From NCBI RefSeq assembly GCF_000025625.1, contig NC_013924.1, forward strand, positions 124,001 to 188,000: a stretch of DNA of 64,000 nt. The letters run 5' to 3'. The notes beneath the pieces were generated by a model. The model ran no database searches. It saw only the letters and a list, made by a program, of their open reading frames with translations, and was not told the DNA's origin. This document shows, one piece after another, positions 1-8,726 of this stretch. This DNA is from Natrialba magadii ATCC 43099 (GTDB lineage: Archaea > Halobacteriota > Halobacteria > Halobacteriales > Natrialbaceae). Each line of letters opens with the position of its first letter. Within the stretch, counting starts at the first letter, position 1. Position numbers and translations under genes: made by a program.

Positions 1-67
1 GTGCTGCTGGCCATCGGAAGCAGACGAATCCGACAAAAAGTAGTAAGAGACCGGCACCGACGTTCAT
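1..67 (-). CDS. partial N-terminus of a possible small membrane protein
   Basis: An ATG at 67 on the minus strand opens a frame that runs off the left edge of the window. The 22 visible residues are hydrophobic, with a run of leucines and valines followed by CFRWPAA, as in a first membrane segment. Nothing more can be said about function. The stretch from 68 to about 340 holds no convincing gene, only one copy of a short repeat. Confidence 0.3.
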   Translation of the reverse strand, partial: MNVGAGLLLLFVGFVCFRWPAA

Positions 68-174
68 AAAGACAAATAGTTTTCTGAAGGTATGAATTTT
101 TGTGATTGCCTTTTGTCAACTGATTCATCTGTCCTGGCCGATCACTAATGCTCGCAAACCGTCCCTCAGTCCGT

Positions 175-202
175 GCCACATTCGCGCTGTGAGTTCAGCA
201 CG
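175..202. repeat. short direct repeat, copy A
   Basis: The run GCCACATTCGCGC, a few variable bases and TTCAGCACG occurs here and again at 839-866 in the same orientation. The two copies flank the AT-rich membrane-protein gene at 351-734. They could be remnants of a mobile-element end. No inverted repeat or coding sequence goes with them. Confidence 0.45.
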
Positions 203-350
203 TCTTGCTCAATCTGTTCTGTAGCTGGTAGAAAGCGCGTGCAACATCCAGAGGATACATACAGCGCTCCCTACTCAATACCGGAACCAATTGCCGTTGT
301 ATAACCAGTTTCAGGAGATTGAATGGTGGTTCACTGACCATTGTTTGATA

Positions 351-734
351 TTACAGTAGTGAAGACGGAGGGAATATCCCGATCTGAGCCCGGACACCAT
401 ACTCTATTACAGCAAGTACTGCTAATCCACTAATCAATAGTATCTGGATAATCGGCGAGAAATAAATAACAATTGAGGGTTCCACGCTATATCCATATAT
501 AACTTCGTTCACTACACCGAATTGTATATACAAACTAAACAGGAGTGGAAGTATAATACTGTACCGCAGGAATACATAAACTGGAGATGCGGCGACGATA
601 AAAATTAAAGCTGATAAAACAATGATGCGTAGTCCGGTACTGCCTGAGACCGCATACAATCCATAGACAGCAGTAGCTACGTGAACCAATCCAAAAATAA
701 CAGATAGTGCAAGTATTGTTCCTTCTTTATCCAT
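351..734 (-). CDS. hypothetical four-helix membrane protein
   Basis: This is a 127-residue protein with about four hydrophobic segments (roughly residues 5-28, 35-58, 60-80 and 88-110) and short polar loops. There is no catalytic motif, and I do not recognise the family. The gene is clearly richer in A and T than its neighbours and is flanked on both sides by a short direct repeat (175-202, 839-866), which suggests it arrived by transfer. The ATG at 734 is a reasonable start. It is coded toward the left edge with no operon partner. Confidence 0.55.
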   Translation of the reverse strand: MDKEGTILALSVIFGLVHVATAVYGLYAVSGSTGLRIIVLSALIFIVAASPVYVFLRYSIILPLLFSLYIQFGVVNEVIYGYSVEPSIVIYFSPIIQILLISGLAVLAVIEYGVRAQIGIFPPSSLL

Positions 735-838
735 AACGATGTAACATCAACGGATGTTGAATGGTTCTCGGCAGATATATACTTTCGTTATCATTTTACT
801 GTCCGATTTCATCTCGTCAAAATGGACTGGACTCTACT

Positions 839-866
839 GCCACATTCGCGCCCTGTATTCAGCACG
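839..866. repeat. short direct repeat, copy B
   Basis: Second copy of the repeat described at 175-202, with the same outer blocks and a changed centre. Confidence 0.45.
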
Positions 867-896
867 GTTGCTAAAACCTGTCACTGATTGAGGATT

Positions 897-1397
897 TCAA
901 CAAGGCCTGATAAACCGTTCGTCGGCTTGCTTTGATTGAATCGTTGACTTTGAGGCGGTGAGCCACCCAGTGTCCGCGTCAGATGGAACGTCGAAATCGG
1001 GAACAAAGGGCTTAATGTCTAGCAAGGGTGTCTGGTCGACGACATCGATACTGTTGACGGTCACTGTTGCATCTGTGACGGACTCAATCTCGACAACAGA
1101 GAGGCCGATTGGATTCGGACGCTGTGGGGCTCGCGTCGCAAAGAGTCCCCGCGGTTCGTCATCGAGGAACGGTTCGACCTTCATCGGAGCTGTGTCATCA
1201 GACGCATGAAAGTGATACAGCAAGATGCAATGTGTAAATCCGTCAAGGTCTTGTAGTCCATCCGCGTACGCTTCCTCGAGTTCGACGAGTCCCTCTACAG
1301 CGGCGTCTCCGACAGGTTGAATCGGCATTCCATCTGGCGATTCGAAAGGCGTTCGAATCACTCCGATCGGCTCGTAGACGAATGGATCTTCGGACAT
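897..1397 (-). CDS. trmO: tRNA (N6-threonylcarbamoyladenosine(37)-N6)-methyltransferase TrmO
   Basis: A 166-residue protein of the TsaA/TrmO family, which methylates N6 of the t6A37 base in tRNA using S-adenosylmethionine. It shows the hallmark opening YEPIGVIRTPF (residues 7-17), the middle block GLQDLDGFTHCILLYHFH, and the signature RAPQRPNPIGLSVVEI (about residues 94-109), followed by the DQTPLLDIKPFVPDFD block. Length is normal for the single-domain form. The frame stays open far upstream, but that extension is an arginine-rich shadow of the carotenoid oxygenase gene, so the ATG at 1397 is the start. It lies 137 bases downstream of the carotenoid oxygenase and on the same strand. Confidence 0.9.
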   Translation of the reverse strand: MSEDPFVYEPIGVIRTPFESPDGMPIQPVGDAAVEGLVELEEAYADGLQDLDGFTHCILLYHFHASDDTAPMKVEPFLDDEPRGLFATRAPQRPNPIGLSVVEIESVTDATVTVNSIDVVDQTPLLDIKPFVPDFDVPSDADTGWLTASKSTIQSKQADERFIRPC

Positions 1398-1534
1398 ACC
1401 AATAGGTGGAGCTTCGAGCGAGAAATCAGTTCGTGATCGACACGGAAGTCTCTCGCACGCTTCGCCAATCGTATCCAGTAACTGGCGGAAAGCACTTGCG
1501 AGAAACAGAGCATCCTCGTTCGACCGGACCAGTC

Positions 1535-2953
1535 TCACACCGCCGGAAAGAACCGACCGTGGAAGCCGAACGGAACGGCGTGTGGCAGAGGTGCACGCGC
1601 TCTCTCGACTACCGTTTCCGCATCGAATACGAGCAGCATCGATCGCTCCTGTTTGGTGTCCAGCGCCGTCGCGATCACGACGCCGTCGTCCTCGGCCGTC
1701 CCGCCCGGTCGTCGAACCATCCGCGGCTCTTCGACGTAGACGCCGCGCTCCCACCACTCCGTCGCGGTTCCCCGTTCGACATCGAGTTTGACCAGTCCGT
1801 TTGCACCCTTCCTGTCGGTCGCCTGTGCATACGCGTACCGGTACTGTCGGCCCCGAACCGGTTTGGGAACTGTCGGGAGCTCCATCCCGCCGTCGTATCG
1901 TTCTGAGCGTCGGACGCGTCCCTCGCCGGGATGGAGCCGGAATCTCACAAACCGACCGTCCGGCGCCGCGGCAAAGCCGTCCTCCGAGAGGGCATCGAAG
2001 GTGAGCGCTCGGACGATCTGGTCGTCGTCGAACGCGACGAGGTCGAGAACCAACTCGTCGTCGTCCTCGTAGGCGTTGACGTGGTGGAACGTGAAGAACG
2101 GCGACGTTTCGAGCGTCGCGGCGAGGCTCTCCGTGTCCCAATCGACGACGATGAACCTGGTCGTGGCCGCCTCGTCGTACTCGAGAAGGTCGAGAAATCC
2201 GTCGGTCCACGGGACCAGTGCCTTCGCCATCGCGATCCGGAGCGGCGTCTCCACGATGACGATATGTGACTCGGTGATCGAACAGTCGTGGACGTACCCG
2301 GGGCCAGCGGCCGGCACGGTAGCGACGTGCCGTCGGCCGGCACGTCCGTTGGGGATCCGGTAGAAGTGATACATCGGAGAGAGACCGAACTCCGTGCTGT
2401 AGCCGATCGTTTCCTCGCGATTGGGATCGACCTGGAGGTGGGCTGTCGCCAGATGCTCCGGAATGTCGTCGCGCCAGCGAAATTCGCCGCGGGTCTCGAG
2501 TGTCACCGGATCGAACGCGATCCGCCGCGGTGCCTCGGTGAGCGCGACGAAGTGCTCGCCGAGTTGGGCGACGTGGACGGTCGCGTTGTCCGTCGGTTCG
2601 GGCGGTCCGAGCGACCGGAGCCACCGCAGGGGCCGGCGGAACGAATCGTCGCCCGTTGCGAACTCCGCCGCGCCGTGGCCGGTGTCGGCGGCCGCGTACG
2701 CGTCGGTCCGTAGGAACCGGTTTGTATACGAAACGGTGCCGTCCGCGAACCCGTAGCGGCGGAGCATCGCCAGACCGTCGAACCAGTGGGTCGCACGCTT
2801 GCCGCCGAACTCGAACCGGCCCGGGCCGTTCCGGATCAACGCCCCGGAGAGCCACGACGGCACGGTCCCCTCAACCGGTAGCTGCCGGTCGGCGTACTCG
2901 GTGTCGACCGTTCGAAACCCGAGTTCGTAGGCGCGATCGGTTGCGTTCGACAT
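1535..2953 (-). CDS. carotenoid oxygenase (RPE65/CCD family)
   Basis: A 472-residue iron-dependent carotenoid cleavage dioxygenase. The family forms a seven-bladed beta-propeller with an Fe(II) held by four histidines. The probable ligands are visible in ATAHLQVDP, YVHDCSITESH, FFTFHHVNAYE and, at the extreme C-terminus, PFGFHGRFFP. The early GALIRNGPGRFEFG block is also typical. The substrate cannot be read from sequence. In haloarchaea, C40 carotenes and bacterioruberin precursors are available, and retinal formation is one possible role. Start ATG at 2953. The gene is very GC-rich, which produces many antisense open frames that I ignore. Confidence 0.92.
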   Translation of the reverse strand: MSNATDRAYELGFRTVDTEYADRQLPVEGTVPSWLSGALIRNGPGRFEFGGKRATHWFDGLAMLRRYGFADGTVSYTNRFLRTDAYAAADTGHGAAEFATGDDSFRRPLRWLRSLGPPEPTDNATVHVAQLGEHFVALTEAPRRIAFDPVTLETRGEFRWRDDIPEHLATAHLQVDPNREETIGYSTEFGLSPMYHFYRIPNGRAGRRHVATVPAAGPGYVHDCSITESHIVIVETPLRIAMAKALVPWTDGFLDLLEYDEAATTRFIVVDWDTESLAATLETSPFFTFHHVNAYEDDDELVLDLVAFDDDQIVRALTFDALSEDGFAAAPDGRFVRFRLHPGEGRVRRSERYDGGMELPTVPKPVRGRQYRYAYAQATDRKGANGLVKLDVERGTATEWWERGVYVEEPRMVRRPGGTAEDDGVVIATALDTKQERSMLLVFDAETVVERARAPLPHAVPFGFHGRFFPAV

Positions 2954-3240
2954 ACCGGTATATCGGGCGGATGGACGATCAATCCGCGGGAGGCGCCACC
3001 GACCGAGGAGTCTGGGTTCGCGAGCGGTGAGCCGACTGCTCTCCGTGTGAGTGGGTCGGATACCGTCCTCGAGATGTCACCCGAAGTCCGATCGACGAGG
3101 ATGCACCTGCCTCCGGACGTCCTTTTCGGGTACCTGATCGTCATCGGTCGGTCGACCTCGACCGTACAGGTCGTACACAGTCTCCCGCCCCGAAGTTGCG
3201 TTTCGAGGTCACTGTTCCGTATACTGGGAATCTCGATCAC
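2836..3240 (-). other. coding-like stretch, possible small CDS or relic
   Basis: Reading left from a GTG at 3240, the first about 55 codons have GC-rich third positions and encode GGRLCTTCTVEVDRPMT followed by a GGRC motif, so one Cys-x2-Cys pair and a third Cys. This looks coding. Beyond about 3090 the frame loses that character and runs 118 bases into the carotenoid oxygenase gene. It may be a decayed small protein. I do not recognise a family. No other gene is visible between 2954 and the IS end near 3276. Confidence 0.25.
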
Positions 3241-3412
3241 GGAAGTCGTCCCGAAGCGTCGTTCCGCGTTCGACCGTGATACAGAACAATAGCGCATACC
3301 CGCGTCTCTAGGCGCGGGTCGAGCGGTAGGCATAGTAAACCAACCGCCATGTACCAGCCGTCCTGATTTCCCAATCAAAGCGTCTAAGTTGATACGATGT
3401 GTAAACACAAGT

Positions 3413-3559
3413 ATGGAGGACCGCTTCGAAATCAACGGCCACGAAGTCATCGAAGGCGAGGTCAAACCCACCGGCAATGGAGCCCACGTCCTCGTCCCCA
3501 AAGACTGGCGTGGCGCAGACGTCAAAATCGTTCGCACCAGCCAGCCCAACGAAGGCTAA
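3413..3559 (+). CDS. DUF2080 family transposon-encoded protein
   Basis: A 48-residue protein, MEDRFEINGHEVIEGEV..., with a central TGNGAHVLVPKDW block. This is the small DUF2080 protein often placed directly before tnpB in haloarchaeal IS200/IS605 elements. It resembles a SpoVT/AbrB-like beta-strand protein (inference). Its stop lies 3 bases before the tnpB start, so the two are probably co-translated. Role in the element is unknown. Confidence 0.85.
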   Translation: MEDRFEINGHEVIEGEVKPTGNGAHVLVPKDWRGADVKIVRTSQPNEG

Positions 3560-3562
3560 CAC

Positions 3563-4747
3563 ATGGACGACCTCACGGAGACTCTCACGCTCAAACTCGT
3601 CAACCCCAACACGCACAAAGAGCGGAAACTCCGTGAAACCCGAGACGAATACCAACTCGCACTCCGCGATGCGTTCACCCAAGACTGCGACACGCAATCC
3701 AAAGCCAACGACGTCGTCGTCAACTACGATTTATCCGGCTACGCGAAGAACGCGCTGAAACAGTACGTCCCCAACCTCCTCGACGATGACACATACGGGG
3801 CGGAAGAACTCCGCGAGGGAGACCACCCCATTCGATTCACGAACGAGGGGCCCAAGCTCGACCACAAGCCACAGAACGCTATCGAGTGGTATGTGAAAAT
3901 CCCGCACCACGAGGATTACCACTTGTGGCTCCCCGCACAACCAAAATCGAATCAACGGGAGTGGCTGGAAGCCTTGTGCCGTGGGGACGCTGAGATGGGA
4001 GAGTGTCAACTCATCGAGCGTGGCGGCGAGTGGTATTTCCATGTGAGTGCGACGATGATAGTCGAGCAGTCCAGTTCGGTGTCTGTAGAGGAGCAGACGC
4101 CAATTGGAGTGGATATCGGGGAAGCTGCGTTAGCCACGGTGTGTCACCGTACTGAGTGCGGTTCCCCGGCCAACCCAACCCTCTGGAGCAGCGAAGGCAG
4201 AGAAGTCCGACGACTCCGCGAAACCTACTTCAAAGCCGTCAAACGCTTACAAGAACGCGACAGCGAACGCCTTGCGGAAGAGTACGGCGACGAACTCTGG
4301 GCGAGAATCGACGACATCCTCCACACCGTGTCGAGAGGAATAGTCGAGTCCGCCCAGCAAGTTGACAATCCCGTACTCATCATTGAAGACTTGACGCACA
4401 TCCGTGAGGGTATGGATTACGGCCAATTCATGAACCGGCGGTTACACGGCTGGGCGTTCGCGAAACTCCACGCACAGATATCGTACAAAGCGAAGGAACA
4501 CGGTATCCCCGTGGAAACCGTGGACCCCGAGTACACGTCGAAGGAGTGCCACGCGTGTGGCGAACACGGGTATCGTCTGCGTCAGGCGGTGTTCAAGTGT
4601 TCGAACGCGGAGTGTTGGGTTGGCGAGTATCAGGCGGATATTAACGCCGCACTCAACAGTATCAATCGGTACTACGCCAGTTGTGAGAGCCACGTCCGAA
4701 CAGATTCGGAGTTTTCATCCGACGAGAAGGAAGTGGCGGTGACATGA
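3563..4747 (+). CDS. tnpB: TnpB, RNA-guided endonuclease of IS200/IS605 element
   Basis: A 394-residue protein with an intact RuvC-like catalytic triad: D184 in IGVDIGEAAL, E275 in LIIEDLTHI and D359 in GEYQADINAAL. A four-cysteine zinc ribbon (C329, C332, C346, C351) sits between E275 and D359. TnpB proteins use a guide RNA overlapping the 3' end of their own gene to cut DNA next to a target-adjacent motif, which helps keep the element at its site. It is not the transposase. Its closest relative in this window is the tnpB at 24145-25404. All key residues are present, so it may be active. Confidence 0.92.
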   Translation: MDDLTETLTLKLVNPNTHKERKLRETRDEYQLALRDAFTQDCDTQSKANDVVVNYDLSGYAKNALKQYVPNLLDDDTYGAEELREGDHPIRFTNEGPKLDHKPQNAIEWYVKIPHHEDYHLWLPAQPKSNQREWLEALCRGDAEMGECQLIERGGEWYFHVSATMIVEQSSSVSVEEQTPIGVDIGEAALATVCHRTECGSPANPTLWSSEGREVRRLRETYFKAVKRLQERDSERLAEEYGDELWARIDDILHTVSRGIVESAQQVDNPVLIIEDLTHIREGMDYGQFMNRRLHGWAFAKLHAQISYKAKEHGIPVETVDPEYTSKECHACGEHGYRLRQAVFKCSNAECWVGEYQADINAALNSINRYYASCESHVRTDSEFSSDEKEVAVT

Positions 4748-4943
4748 CTGGCGAGGGGGCGTGTTTGACCGCGCCACAAGACACTCACGCTGACACGAAC
4801 TCTAGCATCCGGCGGTTAGGCTCTGCGGGGAGGGAGTGGCTGACGTGTGAACGTATGCGTCTTGGAACCGTGAACGCGTAACAGCAGCGACGCGGAAATC
4901 CCATGGTGGGATTCCACGGCCTTCAGGCCGTGGAGGAGGTCAA
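4640..4943 (+). ncRNA. predicted omegaRNA (reRNA) at the tnpB 3' end
   Basis: In IS200/IS605 elements the guide RNA overlaps the 3' end of tnpB and runs to the right end of the element, its last bases reading into flanking DNA as the guide. Sense overlapping transcripts of this kind are known for IS1341-type genes in Halobacterium. Here the region includes a 200-base noncoding tail and two stem-loops near 4896-4933. Position is inferred from element structure. The 5' end is a guess. Confidence 0.4.
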
Positions 4944-4996
4944 TGTCTCTCGGTTGCCGTCGTCGTTTGCGATGCGTTCGATTTCCTCGCCCCCGC

Positions 4997-5350
4997 TCAC
5001 GGTTCCTCCGTATCCTCGTTCCCCTTCTCCGTTCGATCGGTGTGCTGACCCCAGAACCCAGGGTATTTCTCGACGACCAGGTCGTCTTCGACGCGGACCT
5101 GGCAGGCAAGTCGGAGCCCGGAATCGGCATCGTGCGGCGGAGTCGACAGTCGAAGTCGTTCCCGGGGCCCGGGCTCTCCCACCTCGCCGGATACCGCAAC
5201 AGCACAGGTGCCACACGTCCCCAACCCGCGACAGTTGAGGGCGTCTGCCCGGCCGTTGTGCGGTGACTCGTCCGCTCGGAGAAGAACGTCCCGGAGCACT
5301 GCACCCCGTTCACACTCGAGGTCCCGGCCACGAATGGTGATTGTTGGCAT
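4997..5350 (-). CDS. 2Fe-2S ferredoxin
   Basis: A 117-residue plant-type [2Fe-2S] ferredoxin. The cluster ligands are C40, C46 and C49 in NCRGLGTCGTC, and C83 in LACQVRVEDD, the normal C-x5-C-x2-C...C arrangement. The N-terminal MPTITIRGRDLECERGAVLRD forms the beta-grasp start. The acidic tail after residue 95 is usual in haloarchaea. I chose the ATG at 5350; the longer frame upstream is arginine-rich and reads into the divergent promoter. The gene points away from the enzyme at 5485, so the 134 bases between them hold both promoters. It is probably an electron carrier; partner unknown. Confidence 0.88.
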   Translation of the reverse strand: MPTITIRGRDLECERGAVLRDVLLRADESPHNGRADALNCRGLGTCGTCAVAVSGEVGEPGPRERLRLSTPPHDADSGLRLACQVRVEDDLVVEKYPGFWGQHTDRTEKGNEDTEEP

Positions 5351-5484
5351 GAGTTGTTTTCGCACTCCGAATACAAAACCGCACTGCCATACCAGCTGTC
5401 GGCGACTATCTGCGGAGTGTCGAGGGTCCAGTGTGGAGACCACCGAACGGTTGAGGGCGATGGGCCACGAAGCAACTGCTACTC

Positions 5485-6753
5485 GTGTCAAACACCGACC
5501 GGACATACGACCTCGTCGTCTGGGGTGCAACCGGCGTCGCCGGCCGTCTCGTTGCCGAGTACCTCACCGAACAGTACACGTCGGACGACCTCTCGCTCGC
5601 CCTTGGCGGTCGTGACGAAACGCGGCTTCGCGAACTGGAAGCTGTGCTCGTGGAGCAGCGCGCCGGATGGGAGGAACTCCCGATCGTCATCGGCGATGCA
5701 ATGGAGCCGGAGAGCCTGCGCGCTATCGCCGAGGATACCCGCGTCGTCTGTACGACTGTCGGCCCGTACACCACGTATGGCACGCCCCTCGTCGAGGCGT
5801 GTATCTCGGCCGGAACGGACTACTGCGACCTCACCGGAGAGATAAACTGGGTTCGGGAGATGATCGACCGCTACCACGACGATGCGGTCGATGCGGGTGC
5901 TCGTATCGTCCACAGTTGCGGGTTCGATTCGATCCCGGCCGATCTCGCCACGTTGCTCGCACAGTCGTTCGCCATGGACGAGTTCGGGACCCCCTGTGAT
6001 CTGGTTCGTATCTACCTCGAGGACGGTCGCGGCGGGGTGAGCGGCGGAACGATGTCGAGCATCGTCGAAGTGTTCCGGGCTGCGTCCACCGATCCGGTCG
6101 CCCGGCAGACGCTTCGGAACCCCTATTCGCTGGCGCCGCCGGGCGAGCGCGACGGCGTCGATCCGGGCGCACAGACCCTCCCGAGAAAAGATCCGCTGCG
6201 AGGGGAGTGGACGGGACCGTCGCCGATGGCGGTCATGAACGAGCGGGTGATTCGACGGAGTAACGCCCTTCTGGAGTATCCGTGGGGTCGCGAGTTCGAG
6301 TGTACGGAGGTCATCCCTGTCGGATCGGGCCCCCTCGGTATGGTGGGTGCAAGCGCTGTCTCGGCTGGCCTCGGGTTGGTGACTGGAGTACTGGCCGTTG
6401 GCCCGACGCGAGAAGCGCTCCGTCGCTTCGCGTTCCCCGATCCGGGCGAGGGACCAACGAGGGAGGAGATCGAGAACGGGTACTTCACGATTCGCGTACT
6501 CGGTCGCGGAACCGCTACTGACGGGCCGTTCGTTGTCGAGAGTCGAATCAGCGCCGACCGGGATCCGGGATATGGTGCGACCGCGAAGATGCTCGGCGAG
6601 GCCGCGATGTGTCTCGTGAACGAGGACATCAACTCGCCGCTTGAGGGTGGTATTCTCACTCCGGCGGCTGCTATCGGTGATCCGCTTGCCGACGGGCTGC
6701 GCCGGGCGGGACTGGTCGTCGAAGTGGACGAGTGGGACTCCGATCAGACGTAG
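5485..6753 (+). CDS. saccharopine dehydrogenase-like / trans-acting enoyl reductase family protein
   Basis: A 422-residue NAD(P)-binding protein. The Rossmann motif VVWGATGVAGRLVAEYL lies at residues 11-27, followed by LALGGRDETRLREL, and the CTTVGPYTTYGTPLVEACISAGTDYCDLTGE block typical of the saccharopine dehydrogenase NADP-binding fold. Members act as oxidoreductases on acyl or prenyl substrates, for example the mycobacterial trans-acting enoyl reductase. A hydrophobic glycine-rich stretch near residues 285-310 could be a membrane-contact helix. The start is a GTG at 5485, since no in-frame ATG fits the conserved N-terminus. The true substrate in haloarchaea is unknown; geranylgeranyl lipid reduction is only a guess. 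Confidence 0.85.
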   Translation: MSNTDRTYDLVVWGATGVAGRLVAEYLTEQYTSDDLSLALGGRDETRLRELEAVLVEQRAGWEELPIVIGDAMEPESLRAIAEDTRVVCTTVGPYTTYGTPLVEACISAGTDYCDLTGEINWVREMIDRYHDDAVDAGARIVHSCGFDSIPADLATLLAQSFAMDEFGTPCDLVRIYLEDGRGGVSGGTMSSIVEVFRAASTDPVARQTLRNPYSLAPPGERDGVDPGAQTLPRKDPLRGEWTGPSPMAVMNERVIRRSNALLEYPWGREFECTEVIPVGSGPLGMVGASAVSAGLGLVTGVLAVGPTREALRRFAFPDPGEGPTREEIENGYFTIRVLGRGTATDGPFVVESRISADRDPGYGATAKMLGEAAMCLVNEDINSPLEGGILTPAAAIGDPLADGLRRAGLVVEVDEWDSDQT

Positions 6754-6840
6754 CGATTGCGGATTCTGTCTCCGTTTCAGAACCACTGATGGGAATCGAT
6801 GGCCAGTGCATATTCATGAGTACAAACTATATCTACTGAT

Positions 6841-7284
6841 ATGACTACTGAGTTATCACAAGAGGAGACCGATTTATTGCTCCGTGATCTGGGTATTGGT
6901 GTCTTAGCGCTCACTAACGGTTCAGAGGCGTATTCAATTCCCGAATCATTCGGTTACGACGGCGAGACACTATACTTTCAGTTTGTCCACACACCAGATA
7001 GCAAGAAAATGGCATTGCTCGAAACGACAGAGACAGCAACGTTCACGGTCTACGACGAACAGCCGACCCAGAGCGTCCTTGTGCAAGGGCCGGTCGAACC
7101 TATCCCTGAGGGAAACGAATCAAAGGCCACCACAGCAATCGCAGAAAACGCCTCTATTCCAACCGTGAATGTCTACCCGGACACGACTCCTGACGAGTTC
7201 ACAATAGATTACTACCGTTTACGCCCAACTGCAATTACCGGCCGACAGTTCAACGTATTCACCCCAGCGCCCGCCGATCAGTAA
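6841..7284 (+). CDS. pyridoxamine 5'-phosphate oxidase family (FMN-binding split barrel) protein
   Basis: A 147-residue split-barrel flavin-binding protein. The N-terminus LLLRDLGIGVLALTNGSEAYSIPESFGYDGETLYFQF matches the family's opening strands, and the middle block TVYDEQPTQSVLVQGPVEPI is the barrel core. Most haloarchaeal members of this size are uncharacterised flavin or F420 binders. A TATA-like CATATTCA sits 25-33 bases before the ATG at 6841, consistent with a leaderless transcript. The gene stands alone. Confidence 0.85.
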   Translation: MTTELSQEETDLLLRDLGIGVLALTNGSEAYSIPESFGYDGETLYFQFVHTPDSKKMALLETTETATFTVYDEQPTQSVLVQGPVEPIPEGNESKATTAIAENASIPTVNVYPDTTPDEFTIDYYRLRPTAITGRQFNVFTPAPADQ

Positions 7285-7470
7285 TCAACGGGTTTGCAGT
7301 ACTCGTTCTGATCATGGTTGGACTTTTCGAAGCCTCAATTTAGACGGATTACTGATATTCAACTTCGTGAGAGTCCGTCTCTCGGATATCGCGCCGAACG
7401 CACCGGACAAGTTGGCCAGAAAGCCTTACTTGTCGCTGGAACTATTTTCTCGTTACGAGACTTATTCACA

Positions 7471-7821
7471 ATGAAGCTCCGTCAACCAACTGACTTTCTT
7501 ATCCTTGCGGCACTCGAAGACAAAGGTCGGAACGTTGCGACGAATTTAGCCTCCCACACGGGAAAAAGTCGCAAGAACATCAACACACGATTGCCGGTGC
7601 TTGAAGACTACGGCCTCGTTCAGAAGATCGGCCCGGCAGAACGATCCGGGCTGTACGAAATCACGTCCGACGGGAAGGCGGCACTCATCTACCAGGACCA
7701 GTATAACCAGGTGGACGACTTCGAGCAGCTCATTGAGGGACCTGGCACCGCCACCGGTGACAACACCGACAATCCTCAAGCGAGTTTCGCTCGCGGCGAA
7801 GACGAAACCGAAGACCCCTGA
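7471..7821 (+). CDS. winged helix-turn-helix transcriptional regulator (PhiH1 repressor-like)
   Basis: A 116-residue protein. Residues 5-75 form a winged helix: FLILAALEDKGRNVATNLA, recognition helix GKSRKNINTRLPVLEDYGLV, then wing QKIGPAERSGLYEITSDGKAAL. The tail is acidic. Haloarchaeal members resemble the repressor of phage PhiH1. The frame extends 51 codons further up, but the ATG at 7471 fits the family N-terminus. It may control the neighbouring FMN-barrel gene, or be a remnant of an integrated element, given the IS debris to its right. Confidence 0.8.
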   Translation: MKLRQPTDFLILAALEDKGRNVATNLASHTGKSRKNINTRLPVLEDYGLVQKIGPAERSGLYEITSDGKAALIYQDQYNQVDDFEQLIEGPGTATGDNTDNPQASFARGEDETEDP

Positions 7822-7948
7822 GCGGGTCTGTTGAAATCTTCATACGGTGAGCGGTTCCGGCGTGTTCCATCGCTCGAAGCTGGCGCAGGGCGGGAGCCAA
7901 TCTGTGGAGTCTGGTACTCGCTCAGTAGCGCAATAGATATTCCGAGTT

Positions 7949-8107
7949 TTAACACGGGCTGAGATGCTCATCTTCAAACCCTTCTGGAAGATCACCGACG
8001 CCGCAGGCTTGAAGCACCTGTCGGATGTAGAAATCCTTCTCCGACGGGTCATCTGCTCGAAGAGCCTCCGCAAGGTGTTTCTTACATTGACAGCTAAGTT
8101 TGGTCAC
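7949..8107 (-). CDS. hypothetical 52-residue protein with CxC motif
   Basis: A GTG at 8107 starts VTKLSCQCKKHLAEALRADD..., which ends PEGFEDEHLSPC. It carries Cys6, Cys8, Cys35 and Cys52, so metal binding is possible. Support for being real comes from good codon use and from a TTATAA box at 8132-8137, about 25-30 bases before the start, as for a leaderless archaeal mRNA. I do not recognise a family. Confidence 0.5.
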   Translation of the reverse strand: MTKLSCQCKKHLAEALRADDPSEKDFYIRQVLQACGVGDLPEGFEDEHLSPC

Positions 8108-8130
8108 ACCGTAACTTTAGTTCCGAGAGC

Positions 8131-8138
8131 ATTATAAC
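8131..8138 (-). promoter_or_regulatory. TATA-like box for the 52-residue protein
   Basis: On the minus strand the bases read GTTATAAT, 24-31 bases upstream of the GTG start at 8107. Spacing fits a leaderless transcript. Confidence 0.45.
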
Positions 8139-8159
8139 GGGTGTTTATACGTGGAGCAG

Positions 8160-8710
8160 GCGCAATACCACGGCCTTCAGGCCGTGGATACGCGCCGTCA
8201 CTCAGTGACACGTTCTACCGATAATCCCATAGCTGAGTTTCCAATCCTAATGCTCAAGTCACAGGAATCACTATACGAGAGCAAGGTCAGGTCGGAACGG
8301 AGCGGATTCCGAACGACCGTCGGAGGCGGCCTGTCCGCCCACGTAACGAGGTCGTTTGAAAATCGAAGACTTTCGCGATCACGAGAGACGGAGTCTCTCG
8401 GACGACAGTATCCGAAACGCCGACGCGGTGAACGTGAAACCTCGAAGGGTTCGCCGTGTGCCCGTCGGTCGAGCAAGCCCAAGATAACTCCGAGTCCGTC
8501 GAAGTCTGCCGGACTCACCGTGGCAAAAACAACACGGTGAGTCCGGGCACGACGGAGGATAGGAGTAACGGCTACTTGGCATGGCCAGACAGCCACCGAC
8601 CACGATGTCTGGGTTAGACGCGAACTCCCGTTAAGTGGCGGAGTCATGGTTGCAAACCTGAAACTCCCACCGCTCGGGATTCCTCCGCGTGAACGCGGAG
8701 GAGGATGTCA
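8160..8710. mobile_element. non-coding palindrome-ended element (PATE/MITE-like relic of IS200/IS605)
   Basis: The left hairpin CCACGGCCTTCAGGCCGTGG (8168-8187) is identical over 20 bases to the right-end hairpin of the IS at 3276-4943. The right side carries a CCTCCGCG hairpin at about 8682-8701 followed by AGGATGTCA, like the end at 33661-33669. About 500 bases of non-coding DNA lie between. This resembles the palindrome-associated elements described in haloarchaea. Ends are approximate. Confidence 0.55.
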
Positions 8711-8726
8711 ATTCTCATCTGGTGGG

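Larger units (their letters stand above)
3276..4943 (+). mobile_element. IS200/IS605-type element (IS1341-like, no tnpA)
   Basis: The left end holds the hairpin ACCCGCGTCT..GGCGCGGGT at about 3298-3319, followed by GAGCGGTAGGCATAG. The right end carries GAAATCCCATGGTGGGATT, a perfect hairpin (4914-4933) and GAGGAGGTCAA. Both ends match those of the element at 24070-25995, so boundaries are supported by comparison. It carries a DUF2080 small protein and tnpB but no Y1 transposase, so it would need TnpA in trans, which the 24-kb copy could supply. Confidence 0.85.

Noticed and set aside
1398-2855. Long open frame upstream of and continuous with trmO on the minus strand
   Set aside because: The upstream 480 codons are arginine-rich and lie over the carotenoid oxygenase gene in another frame. 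Only the last 166 codons match TrmO.
5488-6786. 432-codon minus-strand frame opposite the saccharopine-dehydrogenase-like gene
   Set aside because: The plus frame has a Rossmann motif and family blocks. The minus frame has none.
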